Shown here in pieces: positions 36,209 to 44,717 of a stretch of DNA of 64,000 nt. This stretch comes from DATCZB01 sp035513215. Lineage in GTDB: Bacteria; Pseudomonadota; Gammaproteobacteria; Steroidobacterales; Rariloculaceae. The stretch is from NCBI GenBank assembly GCA_035513215.1, contig DATKCK010000028.1:1-64000 (forward strand), written 5' to 3'. The notes under the pieces are model-generated. The model was not told the DNA's origin. It made no database searches and saw only the letters and a list, made by a program, of their open reading frames with translations. The translations under genes were made by a program, and so were the position numbers. Position 1 is the stretch's first letter; the number at the start of each line of letters is the position of its first letter.

Positions 36209-37462
36209 CTAGTCGGCGGCCTTGAACTCGGGGTAGGCCTCGAGCCCGCACTCCCCGATATCCACGCCCTCGTACTCCTCGGCCTCGTCGACCCGGATGC
36301 CCATCACCATCTTGATGACCAGCCAGACGATGAAGCTCATGATGAATACCCAGGCGAATATCGCGACGATGCCGAGCAACTGCGCGCCGATCGTCGCGTC
36401 CGGATTGGACAGGCAAACGGCGAGGAGGCCCCAGATGCCGACGACGCCGTGAACCGAGATCGCGCCGACGGGATCGTCGATCTTGAGAACGCGGTCGAGC
36501 ATGACGATCGACGGCACGACGATGAGTCCGCCCACCATGCCGATGAACGTCGCCAGCATTGGAGTCGGCGTCAATGGCTCGGCCGTAATCGCAACGAGAC
36601 CCGCGAGCGCACCGTTCAGCGCCATCGTCAGATCGGCCTTGCCGAACCATAATCGAGCCAGCAGGAGCGCTGCGACGAGACCGCCGGCAGCCGCCATGTT
36701 CGTGTTGACGAACACGAGGGCCACGGCATTCGCTTCGCCGACGTTCGACACCATGAGCTCCGAGCCGCCGTTGAAGCCGAACCAGCCGAGCCAGAGGATC
36801 AGCGTGCCGAGCGCGGACAGCGGCAGGTTCGCACCCGGGATGGCCTTGACCTCGCCGCCCGGCCCGTACTTGCCCTTGCGAGCGCCGAGCAGAATGACGC
36901 CCGCGAGCGCCGCAGTGGCGCCGCACATGTGGACGACACCCGAACCGGCGAAATCCAGGAAGCCTGCCTGGTCCAGCCAGCCGCCGCCCCACTTCCAGTA
37001 CCCCTGGGTCGGATAGATGAAGCCCGTCAGAACGACCGCGAAGATAAAGAAGGACCAGAGCTTCATGCGCTCGGCAACCGCGCCGGAGACGATCGACATT
37101 GCCGTCGCTACGAAAACGACCTGGAAGAAGAAATCCGACAGGCTCGAGTAGTACGGCGCGTCCTCGCCGCCTGCTATGACGTCGGCGGCCGCATTGTCGG
37201 AGGACGTAAGCCAGGCGAACTCGCCGAGATACCCCTCGATCGAGGCCGCGCCCGGATACATCAGGTAATAGCCGCAAAGCATGTACATGATGCAGGCGAT
37301 CGAATAGAGGCCGACGTTCTTGGTCAGGATCTCGGCCGTGTTCTTGGCGCGCACCAGACCCGCTTCCAGCATCGTGAAGCCCGCGGCCATCCACATGACC
37401 AACGCTCCACAAACGAGGAAATAGAACGTGTCCAGGGCGTATGCCAGTTCTGCAATTTCCAT
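36209..37462 (-). CDS. amtB: Ammonium transporter AmtB
   Basis: 417 residues with about eleven membrane helices. Family signatures include DTFYFLVCGALVMWMAAGFTML at the start (given in part here as GALVMWMAAGFTM), WGGGWLDQ, DFAGSGVVHMCGATAAL, and the later SVHGVVGIWGLLAV with the second pore histidine. It moves ammonium/ammonia across the inner membrane. GlnK, encoded 33 bases upstream, is the usual regulator that plugs the pore. The pair is preceded by a sigma-54-type promoter, so nitrogen-limited expression is expected. It is followed by a strong terminator. Confidence 0.97.
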   Translation of the reverse strand: MEIAELAYALDTFYFLVCGALVMWMAAGFTMLEAGLVRAKNTAEILTKNVGLYSIACIMYMLCGYYLMYPGAASIEGYLGEFAWLTSSDNAAADVIAGGEDAPYYSSLSDFFFQVVFVATAMSIVSGAVAERMKLWSFFIFAVVLTGFIYPTQGYWKWGGGWLDQAGFLDFAGSGVVHMCGATAALAGVILLGARKGKYGPGGEVKAIPGANLPLSALGTLILWLGWFGFNGGSELMVSNVGEANAVALVFVNTNMAAAGGLVAALLLARLWFGKADLTMALNGALAGLVAITAEPLTPTPMLATFIGMVGGLIVVPSIVMLDRVLKIDDPVGAISVHGVVGIWGLLAVCLSNPDATIGAQLLGIVAIFAWVFIMSFIVWLVIKMVMGIRVDEAEEYEGVDIGECGLEAYPEFKAAD

Positions 37463-37495
37463 TGTTTATTTACTCCCGTTTGTTCCTGTCAGGGC

Positions 37496-37864
<369 letters not shown>

Positions 37865-37882
37865 TTACGACCGCCCGGACAG

Positions 37883-37898
37883 TGCAGCATCCGTGCCA
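37883..37898 (-). promoter_or_regulatory. Sigma-54 (-24/-12) promoter of glnK-amtB
   Basis: On the minus strand the sequence reads TGGCACGGATGCTGCA. This matches the TGGCACG-N4-TTGCW consensus at all but one fixed position, with GG and GC correctly 12 bases apart. Transcription would start near 37872, giving a leader of about 38 bases before glnK. An inverted repeat TGGTGC-N7-GCACCA at 37973-37991 lies upstream and might bind an activator, though its arm order differs from the usual NtrC site. Confidence 0.85.
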
Positions 37899-38021
37899 AA
37901 AGCAAACGGCTACTGGAATCAGACAGTTAGAACGGAAATGGGATTTCTCGCTCGAATCGGCGCGAGCGATCGTGGTGCACGTGACGCACCAATTCAGGGC
38001 GAGGCGGGGTCGGTCGGTCGG

Positions 38022-38327
38022 CTAGGAGCGATTGTAGGGATCGAAGCCGCCGCCGAGCTTGACCTTGAAGGTCTGCTCGATTCGGAGCTCGCTGGACGTG
38101 CCGTCGCTGCTGCTCTTTTGGGCGGCGTTTGAGCTCTTGAGCCCTCTGACCTGCCGCGTCGGCTCGAGCGCAAGCGCCGAGTTATCGAGCCGCTTCAGCA
38201 CGATCGATGTGCTGTCGAGCTGATCGTCGTTCCACTGCCAGACGTTCCGCCCGCGGCTGTCGATGACGACGCGGCCCGCGGGATTCGATCCGGGGCCGGG
38301 GATCTGCTTGTTTCTGCCGGTGTCCAT
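38022..38327 (-). CDS. Conserved hypothetical protein ending GGGFDPYNRS
   Basis: 101 residues, no signal peptide or membrane segment. It shows RVVIDSRGRNVWQWNDD near the start, a stretch of short helical sequence, and a C-terminal GGGFDPYNRS. Small proteins with this VWQW-type start and a terminal FDPYN motif recur in beta- and gammaproteobacteria without known function, as I recall. It could be co-transcribed with hisN (98 bases upstream, same strand). The reading frame and the conserved ends make it a likely real gene. Confidence 0.65.
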   Translation of the reverse strand: MDTGRNKQIPGPGSNPAGRVVIDSRGRNVWQWNDDQLDSTSIVLKRLDNSALALEPTRQVRGLKSSNAAQKSSSDGTSSELRIEQTFKVKLGGGFDPYNRS

Positions 38328-38424
38328 ATTCTGTCAAATCGGGCGATGTGCCACTGAACTGTGGCGACCGTAGCAGCGATTCCCGGGGCCGTTCCATTAA
38401 TGCCGTCACAATTCCGAACGAAGC

Positions 38425-39219
38425 CTAGGCTCCGAGCACCTTCAGCGCCTGCTCGTGCAGCTTCGCGCTCGCCGCGGCCACGACGTTGCCGCCGGCGAGC
38501 ACGGAACCGCCCTCCCAGCTCGTGACGACGCAGCCAGCCTGCTCGAGGATCGGCACGAGCGGCACGATATCGAAGGGCTTGAGTCCGGATTCGACGACCA
38601 GATCGGCGAAACCGGCGGCGAGCATCGCGTAGTTGTAGCAATCGCCGCCGTAACGATCGAGCAGGCAGGCTGCCGCAAGCCGATCGAAGGCCGTCTTGTC
38701 GTTCCCCCGAAACATGCCGGGATGCGTCGAGGAGAGCCTGGCGCTGCCGAGATCGGCGCATTGGCTCGACTTCAGACGCTTGCGGCCGTCGGACCGGATC
38801 AGCCAGCTTCCGGCCGGCGAACCGAAAAAGAGCTCGCCGAGAATCGGCTGCGCCAGCAGGCCGACGACGGCCCGGCCCGATACGGTCAGGCCGACCAGCG
38901 TGCCCCAGAGCGGCGATCCCATCAGAAAGGCGCGCGTGCCGTCGATCGGATCGATATACCAGCAATACTCGGCGTCCGTCGCCGTGGACCCGGATTCCTC
39001 GGCGACGATGCCGTGCTCGGGGTAGGTCGACTGAATCGTTTCGCGCAGGACCTTCTCGATCGCATGATCGGCGCTCGTCACGGGATCGAATCCCTTTTCG
39101 TCCTTGTTGTCGACCGAGAAATGGCTGCGAAAGTAAGCCTCGGCGATGCCGCCGGCCGTGTGGGCGAGCTCGAGCGCGAAGCCCTCGAGCTCGATGAGGA
39201 CTTCCTCGCGCGCGCTCAT
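38425..39219 (-). CDS. hisN: Inositol monophosphatase family, histidinol-phosphatase HisN-like
   Basis: 264 residues. The metal-binding signatures of the inositol monophosphatase superfamily are complete: GIVAEESG, WYIDPIDGTRAFLMG (the DPIDGT motif), and the C-terminal GLKPFDIVPLVPILEQAG. The FLMGSPLWGTLVGL stretch matches HisN-type histidinol-phosphate phosphatases, which remove phosphate in histidine biosynthesis, but a broader substrate range is possible. No other his gene is in the window. It diverges from the amidohydrolase gene. Confidence 0.85.
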   Translation of the reverse strand: MSAREEVLIELEGFALELAHTAGGIAEAYFRSHFSVDNKDEKGFDPVTSADHAIEKVLRETIQSTYPEHGIVAEESGSTATDAEYCWYIDPIDGTRAFLMGSPLWGTLVGLTVSGRAVVGLLAQPILGELFFGSPAGSWLIRSDGRKRLKSSQCADLGSARLSSTHPGMFRGNDKTAFDRLAAACLLDRYGGDCYNYAMLAAGFADLVVESGLKPFDIVPLVPILEQAGCVVTSWEGGSVLAGGNVVAAASAKLHEQALKVLGA

Positions 39220-39318
39220 GGCGGGGGATTATGAAGCAAGACCCGGGCACCTGCGACCGAGGCAATGGTGGTATCGTCGGCCGATCGAACGGCGCTTACG
39301 ATAATGGGGGGATAAGAA

Positions 39319-40521
39319 ATGAATGCTCGCTTGCCGGGATTTGTCGGCCTCGCTCTTGTCGGGCTCGCGTCTGTTGATGCCGTCATGGCGCAGGCCGTCG
39401 CGATCACGAACGCGCGAATCATCGTCGGCAACGGCGAGGTGCTCGAGTCGGGAACGATCGTCGTGCGCGACGGCAGGATCGCAGAGGTCAGCGCGGGCCG
39501 CCCGAGCACGCGCGGCCTGACCGTCATCGACGGCTCGGGGCTCACGGCCATGCCCGGCTTCATTGATGCTCATCGTCACATCAACACTGGACCGAACGAG
39601 CGCGAGGAGATGCAGGCGCAGCTCGAGGCCGGCTACACGACGATCCTGTCGGGCGGCGGTCCGGCCGACGGCAATCTGATCCTCAGAGACAGGATCGAGA
39701 GCGGCGAGATCGCGGGCCCGAGAATCATTCCGTCGGGACGGATCGCGCTTGCCGACAACACGCCCGAGATGGCGAGGGCCCAGGTGCGCGAGCTGGCCGA
39801 GATGGGTATCTCGTGGACGGGCGAGATCGCGCTGACGCCGCAGCCGCGTCCGGGCACGCACGAGATCGACGTGCTCGAAGCCGTCGTCGACGAGGCGGCC
39901 CGCGTCGGCGTCACGGTGCAGGTTCACGCCGTCAGCACCTCAGCCATGGTCGCGGCCGTCGAGGCCGGCGTCAGACGGCTCGTGCACCTGCCGAACAAAG
40001 ACTTCGTCGACCGCGACGCGGCCCGCATGCTGGCTGAGACCGAGACGATGATCCTCGCGACGATCGGCTTCGGCGCGCCGATTTTCGGCGTCTTCGCCGA
40101 CGACAACGAGCCGCGCTTTCGCGACGGCAACCCCTGGCCCGAGTCGATCGCCGGCGCCAATCGCGACGCGCAGGATCGCGCCGAAGGCACGGAGATCGGT
40201 TACACGATCGTCAACGCGCGCACCGTCTTCGATGAGGGCGCCGTGCTCGGCTACTGCACCGACACGCGCTACGACCCGTGGGCGGGCTTGAGGCACGAGC
40301 TCGAGTCCTACAACGTCATGTTCTCGATGCGCGACATCGTCGAGATCATGGGCCCCAGCACGGCGGCCTACATCAACATGGCCGACGAGCTCGGCACGCT
40401 TGAAGCCGGCAAGCTCGCCGATATCGTGCTCGTCACCGGCAACCCGCTCGACGGCTTCTGGAACATGCTCGACGCCAGAGTCGTGCTGAAGGAAGGCGGC
40501 GTCGTCGTCGACAAGCGCTAG
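39319..40521 (+). CDS. Exported amidohydrolase family protein
   Basis: 400 residues. A signal peptide ending AMAQ suggests export. The metal-dependent hydrolase core is visible: MPGFIDAHRHIN (HxH), QVHAVSTSAM (metal His), RLVHLPNKDF, and the catalytic aspartate in GYCTDTRYDP, ending with GTLEAGKLADIVLVTGNPL, as in imidazolonepropionase-like and prolidase-like members. The substrate cannot be told. A GGGGGGAT ribosome site lies 8 bases before the ATG. It is followed by a short tandem repeat. Confidence 0.8.
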   Translation: MNARLPGFVGLALVGLASVDAVMAQAVAITNARIIVGNGEVLESGTIVVRDGRIAEVSAGRPSTRGLTVIDGSGLTAMPGFIDAHRHINTGPNEREEMQAQLEAGYTTILSGGGPADGNLILRDRIESGEIAGPRIIPSGRIALADNTPEMARAQVRELAEMGISWTGEIALTPQPRPGTHEIDVLEAVVDEAARVGVTVQVHAVSTSAMVAAVEAGVRRLVHLPNKDFVDRDAARMLAETETMILATIGFGAPIFGVFADDNEPRFRDGNPWPESIAGANRDAQDRAEGTEIGYTIVNARTVFDEGAVLGYCTDTRYDPWAGLRHELESYNVMFSMRDIVEIMGPSTAAYINMADELGTLEAGKLADIVLVTGNPLDGFWNMLDARVVLKEGGVVVDKR

Positions 40522-40529
40522 CAACCGCC

Positions 40530-40559
40530 TGACAAGCACTGACAAGCACTGACAAGCAC
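40530..40559. repeat. Three tandem copies of TGACAAGCAC
   Basis: Three perfect 10-base units run end to end just after the amidohydrolase stop. Nothing else in the 130-base gap before the PadR gene except the operator-promoter region explains it. Confidence 0.9.
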
Positions 40560-40597
40560 TGAGACCCGCTGATCGGGCCCGGGTAGCATGGCAATAC

Positions 40598-40630
40598 TTG
40601 ACGGCATACACTGTGTATTATACAGTGTAT
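40598..40630 (+). promoter_or_regulatory. PadR promoter with overlapping palindromic operator
   Basis: TTGACG (40598-40603), 17 bases, and TACAGT (40621-40626) form a plausible -35/-10 pair. An inverted repeat ATACACTGT-N7-ACAGTGTAT (40606-40614 and 40622-40630) covers the spacer and -10. The TGTA/TACA half-sites resemble known PadR-family operators, so autorepression is likely. Confidence 0.7.
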
Positions 40631-40651
40631 GGCACATAGGAGGTTCAGCGC

Positions 40652-40975
40652 TTGGGCACACCGATTCCCGATTCTCTGCGGCTGGAGCTGCGCCGTGGCT
40701 CCCTCGTCCTGGCCGTCCTCGGGGCGCTGCGGAACGAGCACTACGGATACACGCTTTGCCGGCTGCTGGGCGACAAAGGAATCGATATCGAGGAAAGCAC
40801 GCTCTATCCGCTCTTACGCAGGCTCGAGTCGCAGGGCTTGCTGACGAGCGAGTGGCGGGACGAGAACCGGCGGCGCAAGCGCTTCTATCGGCTCTCGGAC
40901 CAGGGCGAGCTCGCTCTCGCCGGCCTGACCGAGGAATGGAGCACGCTGAACCAGGCGTTGAAGAAGATTCTCTGA
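40652..40975 (+). CDS. PadR family transcriptional regulator
   Basis: 107 residues with the winged-helix core of PadR proteins: LVLAVLGALRNEHYGYTL, ESTLYPLLRRLESQGLL and RKRFYRLSDQGE. It has the short PadR-s2 form with one C-terminal helix. The start is a TTG set by a good TAGGAGG ribosome site at 40637-40643. It normally controls a downstream membrane protein gene, and one follows here in damaged form. The operator just upstream suggests autoregulation. Confidence 0.9.
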   Translation: MGTPIPDSLRLELRRGSLVLAVLGALRNEHYGYTLCRLLGDKGIDIEESTLYPLLRRLESQGLLTSEWRDENRRRKRFYRLSDQGELALAGLTEEWSTLNQALKKIL

Positions 40976-41040
40976 GGAACCCGACATGCATCCGTTGATC
41001 GACACCTACCTGCTACACGTAAATCGCGTTCGGACATCCG

Positions 41041-41817
41041 ATGCAGGTCGCCGGTCGCTATCTGCCGCGCCAGTACCTGATCGGACCCTCGGTTTTTCCG
41101 GCGTACTGGTATGCGCTGAAGTCACTCGTGATCATTTTCGCGGCCATTGCGATTCTGCTCGCGCTGGCTGCACTCGTATTCGATTCGGAGGCGCCGCTGG
41201 CGGCCGTAGTCCGGACGGTCGGCTCCACGGCCTGGGGCCTGCTCGCATGGAGCGCGATTCTGACCGGCGTCTTCGCCACGCTCGAGCAATCCGGATTCAG
41301 GTTCGACTCGTTTCGCCCGGAGCATCTCAGCCGCCGCCCTGCGCTGGCGCCGCGCATTCAAAGCGATCCGATTCCGCGCTTCGAATCGCTCTTCGATATC
41401 GTATTCTCGATCACGGTCCTCGTGTGGTGGATAGGAGATTTCTCCAACGCTCAGCTTCTTTTTGCCGATGTGGAAGCCGACTGGAGCACGGCCTATTCCC
41501 GCTTCTTCGTCCCGGTGCTCGCGCTGCTGATCCTCGGACTCATCCGGGCGGGTCGCAATCTGGTTCGCCCCTACTGGACGAACCTCGCGAGAATCTCACG
41601 CATGACGCACGTCGGGCTGTGGATCGCCGTTTTGATCTGGGCGCTGAATACACCCGGGTTCGTGACCTTCGACGCCGTCGAGGGTGCGATGAACCCCGGC
41701 TTTACCGCCCGCCTCGTCGCGGGGCTAGAGCAAAGTCTGCCCCTGCTGTTGAAGATCTGGGTCTTCATTGGCGCGGCGCACCTTGCATTCGACCTGTACC
41801 GACTGCTGCGGCGATGA
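41041..41817 (+). CDS. PadR-associated membrane protein, N-terminal HAAS-type domain deleted
   Basis: 258 residues with about five membrane helices (YWYALKSLVIIFAAIAILLAL onward). The usual family starts with a cytoplasmic HAAS-like helical domain of about 65 residues. Here the first 14 residues of that domain (MHPLIDTYLLHVNR) are at 40986 in a different frame, and the frame picks up at FGHPMQVAGRYLPRQYLIGP. About 50 residues and the frame are lost at about 41025. As it stands, translation would start at the ATG at 41041, giving only the membrane part. It may be a pseudogene or a sequence error. Confidence 0.72.
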   Translation: MQVAGRYLPRQYLIGPSVFPAYWYALKSLVIIFAAIAILLALAALVFDSEAPLAAVVRTVGSTAWGLLAWSAILTGVFATLEQSGFRFDSFRPEHLSRRPALAPRIQSDPIPRFESLFDIVFSITVLVWWIGDFSNAQLLFADVEADWSTAYSRFFVPVLALLILGLIRAGRNLVRPYWTNLARISRMTHVGLWIAVLIWALNTPGFVTFDAVEGAMNPGFTARLVAGLEQSLPLLLKIWVFIGAAHLAFDLYRLLRR

Positions 41818-41857
41818 TAGCGATAAAATCGATTAATCAGATAGTTACGTGTGAGTG

Positions 41858-41886
41858 TTTACATGATCATGGAGCTGGCATAGACT
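41858..41886 (+). promoter_or_regulatory. Candidate promoter of the AAA-FHA gene
   Basis: TTTACA and TAGACT are 17 bases apart within an AT-richer 135-base gap. An AGAAGGA ribosome site follows 8 bases before the ATG at 41953. Confidence 0.5.
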
Positions 41887-41952
41887 GCCTGTGAGTTCAG
41901 AGATTCTCTGATCACTCGCGAATAAGTTGCTGTAATTAGAAGGAAACAGCAC

Positions 41953-43155
41953 ATGGCAGCTCAGGCGGAGGGGAGCCCCGGGGCGAAGCGTTTCGCGTGG
42001 GCCGCGACGGACGTCATCTGGTTGGGTCCGACACAGCAGGCGGGCGTAAGCCACCTCTGCGCGGAAACACAGGTCAAGACGCTGATCGGGCCGTCGTCTT
42101 GCGGCAAGACGACACTGCTGCGGCATTTCCAGCACCATCTCGACGATGCCGTGACACTGCATATCCCGGGACCGCACGCTGGCGCGCCGCAAGTTCTTTC
42201 GGCTCTGCTCAAAGCGGCGGCGATGGACGTCGCCGATCTGACCGAGGACGAGCAGAGAAGCCTGCTGCGCGTCTTCATCGAGCAGCGGCGGCTCGTCGGC
42301 AAGCGAATCATCGTTTGCGCCGACAACGTCGCCAGCTTCTCCGACGAAGCGTGGGGCGAGATCGAGAGGCTGTTGTCGCTCAAGGTGTCGAACAAGACGC
42401 TGGTCGAGCTTGCCGTCGTCGGCACCAAGGACGATGCGACGAGCTCGCCGCTCGGCAGGACGGTCGAGGGCGGCATGACGTCCGCCGTCGAAGGCGTCCG
42501 CTACCTGTCGCCGCCGAGCGATGACGACATCAGGCGGTACATCACCTGGCAGCTCGAGCGCCTCGGCACCGAGGCGCGCTTCTCCTCCGAGGCCTACAGC
42601 AGAATCAACGAGCTCAGCGAGTGTCGCTTTTCCGCCGTCAACGATCTTTGCGACACGATCATCTTCTCGCCGGAACGAAACGGCAAACAGAGATTCGATG
42701 TCGACGATGTCGACCGCGCGGCCGGCCTGCTCGCAGAGCCCGACGGTTCGACCGAGCCGCCGGCCCCAGCCGACGAGATTCGCCCCAACCGGCTCATGAT
42801 CTCGCGCAACGGGAAGTTCGAGCGTCTGCTCCACCTCGACCGGCGGCTGCTGATCGGGCGCGGCGAGACCAGCGACTTGAGGCTCGGCGGGCCCACGATC
42901 AGCCGCCACCACGCGATGATCGTGCCGGCCGGAGACGGCCGCTTCGCCATCGTCGACCTGAACAGCAGCAACGGCGTGCTCGTCAACGGGGAGCGCATCA
43001 AGCGTCGCGTCCTTCGCAACGGCGACACCGTGCAGCTATGCCAGTACCGACTCAAGCTGCTGTCGGCGGACGAGCCGAGTCGGGCAAGCGACGCCTCGAG
43101 CGAACCGCAGATCGAGATCGAGGCGCCCCTCCAGGCGGCCGCCCGCACGTATTAG
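41953..43155 (+). CDS. ExeA-like AAA ATPase with C-terminal FHA domain
   Basis: 400 residues. The N-terminal ATPase has Walker A GPSSCGKT (46-53), a Walker B-like IIVCADNVA and a helical lid (about 170-260), similar to the ExeA/GspA general secretion ATPases. After a short linker, an FHA domain follows (about 290-380) with LLIGRGETSDLRL, ISRHHAMIV and NSSNGVLVNGERI, the phosphothreonine-binding residues. It would couple ATP use to binding of a phosphorylated partner. It faces, on the other strand, the ExbB/ExbD/TPR operon. A ribosome site and promoter upstream support expression. Confidence 0.83.
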   Translation: MAAQAEGSPGAKRFAWAATDVIWLGPTQQAGVSHLCAETQVKTLIGPSSCGKTTLLRHFQHHLDDAVTLHIPGPHAGAPQVLSALLKAAAMDVADLTEDEQRSLLRVFIEQRRLVGKRIIVCADNVASFSDEAWGEIERLLSLKVSNKTLVELAVVGTKDDATSSPLGRTVEGGMTSAVEGVRYLSPPSDDDIRRYITWQLERLGTEARFSSEAYSRINELSECRFSAVNDLCDTIIFSPERNGKQRFDVDDVDRAAGLLAEPDGSTEPPAPADEIRPNRLMISRNGKFERLLHLDRRLLIGRGETSDLRLGGPTISRHHAMIVPAGDGRFAIVDLNSSNGVLVNGERIKRRVLRNGDTVQLCQYRLKLLSADEPSRASDASSEPQIEIEAPLQAAARTY

Positions 43156-43173
43156 CGCGCGCTGACTTGTGGG

Positions 43174-44166
43174 CTAGGCCGGGAAGAAATCGATCGGCTT
43201 CGTCGTCGTGACCGTCTCGACATTCTTCGGCTCGAACTGGAACAGCAGAATGCGCTGAACGAGCCTTTCCTCGAGCTCCGGATCGCCGAGATCCGACGAC
43301 TCGATCTCGCAGAAGCTCACCGTGCCGTCCGGCATGATCGTGAGCCTCAACACGACCTTGCCCTGTAGCGTCGGATTCGCGCGCAGCGCGCGATTGTAGA
43401 GCGCATAGATCGCGCCCTTGTTGCGGTCGAAGACACGCTCGATCTCCTCGCGGCTGCGCGAGGCGAGATCGCTCGGCCCGGTGCGCGTGACGGCGCCCCC
43501 GGCCGGGCCGAGGCCTTCGACGGGACTCTCGACGACGGTCGTCGTTCGCGTGCCTATACCCGAGCCTCCGGTGTTGCGGCTAAGCGCCGCCGTATTGATG
43601 CCGCCGCTCGACGCGCCGACGTTCGACGTGATCAGCGAGCGCTCGTTGACGGGCGCGGCTTCGGCCACGGCGCCCGCGAGATCGTTCGACTCGAGCGTTT
43701 CGGACAGCTGGGTGTCGCGCAGCGAGGCGAGCTCCTCGGCGAACGGCAGGAGCCCCGCAACGCTCGCGCGCGCCCTGGCCTCGGCGACGACGTCGACGGG
43801 CTCGGGTTCCGGCTCGGGCTCCGGCTCCGGCTCCGGAATCGGTTCCGGCTCGATGACCTCCTCGACGACCTGCTCGGGCTCGGGCTCGACCGGCAGCTCG
43901 GGCTCCGGCTCCTCCTGCACGACCGGCGGCGGCGGAGGCGGCGGAGGCGCTGCCTGCTCGATCAGCAACCGCGCGTAGCGCTCCGGGATTTCCTCGAGCT
44001 CGGACGGGTCGCGCTCGGGGACCGGCAGGAACGACAGGATCAGCGCGACGACGAGCGACGCGCCGAGACAGATCAGAAGCTGCCTGCGAAAGCGCTCCTC
44101 GTGCTCGGCGCTCGTCGTCCAGGGCAGCTCGTAGATTCGATAGCTGACGGTTGCCGCGGTTGCCAC
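43174..44166 (-). CDS. AgmX/PglI-domain TonB-like energy transducer
   Basis: 330 residues. A short cytoplasmic N-terminus precedes one membrane helix (about 30-50). A periplasmic Pro/Glu-rich spacer follows, with runs of prolines and many EP dipeptides (about 72-123), the hallmark of TonB-like spanning proteins. A C-terminal domain (about 235-328) with VFDRNKGAIYALYNRALR and VLRLTIMPDGTVSFCEI matches the AgmX/PglI family, first noted in Myxococcus gliding proteins. It likely passes motor energy from the ExbB/ExbD units encoded upstream to an outer-envelope partner. It starts 2 bases after exbD. Confidence 0.85.
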   Translation of the reverse strand: MATAATVSYRIYELPWTTSAEHEERFRRQLLICLGASLVVALILSFLPVPERDPSELEEIPERYARLLIEQAAPPPPPPPPVVQEEPEPELPVEPEPEQVVEEVIEPEPIPEPEPEPEPEPEPVDVVAEARARASVAGLLPFAEELASLRDTQLSETLESNDLAGAVAEAAPVNERSLITSNVGASSGGINTAALSRNTGGSGIGTRTTTVVESPVEGLGPAGGAVTRTGPSDLASRSREEIERVFDRNKGAIYALYNRALRANPTLQGKVVLRLTIMPDGTVSFCEIESSDLGDPELEERLVQRILLFQFEPKNVETVTTTKPIDFFPA

Positions 44167-44168
44167 GT

Positions 44169-44699
44169 TCAGCCCCCCTGACCCGTAGCCGCGGCGAGCT
44201 GGAGAGCGGAGGTCTTCTGGAGCACGGCGAGCGACAGCCGGCCGTAATCGGCATCCGTGCAGGTCGCCATGACGCGCTTGAGCAGGTGATACGGAATTTC
44301 CTTGTCGCCCATGATCGTGACTTCGCGGTCCGCCGCATCCTCGTCCGTTGCGAGCAGCGATCGGCCGGCCTGCGCGACGAGGGCATCTCTCAGCGCCGGA
44401 ATGACGAGATCGTTGCTGGCAAGCACGTCGTCGATTCGGCTGACGACGCGTCCCTGCACGAGGATCTCGCTGTCGGTGACGAGAATGACGACGCTCTCGC
44501 GCGCCTTGGTCTCCGCGATCGATTCGGGAAGCTGAACGTCCCTGGCGTTCGGCAGCACTTCGACGTCGGACGAGTTCACGAGCAGGAAGAACACGAGAAT
44601 CGTGAAGATATCCATCAGCGAGACGAGATTCAGCGAAACGCCTTTGCGGTGGCGCGCATGGTGCCGGTCCATGCGTGCGGCGCGTCCCATGAAATGCAT
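44169..44699 (-). CDS. ExbD/TolR family proton-channel protein (with Asp)
   Basis: 176 residues. One membrane helix (about 23-45) with SLMDIFTILVFFLLVNSS carries the conserved proton-relay aspartate at Asp30. The periplasmic part has the ExbD fold. Together with the second ExbD and ExbB it would form a stator that converts proton flow to mechanical work. It is the last stator gene before the AgmX-domain gene. Confidence 0.88.
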   Translation of the reverse strand: MHFMGRAARMDRHHARHRKGVSLNLVSLMDIFTILVFFLLVNSSDVEVLPNARDVQLPESIAETKARESVVILVTDSEILVQGRVVSRIDDVLASNDLVIPALRDALVAQAGRSLLATDEDAADREVTIMGDKEIPYHLLKRVMATCTDADYGRLSLAVLQKTSALQLAAATGQGG

Positions 44700-44717
44700 C
44701 GGCTCTCCCCTTCTCGC

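Noticed and set aside
37973..37991. TGGTGC-N7-GCACCA as an NtrC site
   Set aside because: Arm order is reversed relative to the usual GCAC...GTGC site; kept only as a possible activator site.
43810..43930. Apparent minisatellite of GGCTCGGGCTCC-type units
   Set aside because: It is the codon-level repeat of the Glu-Pro-rich spacer in the AgmX-domain protein, so it is coding low complexity.
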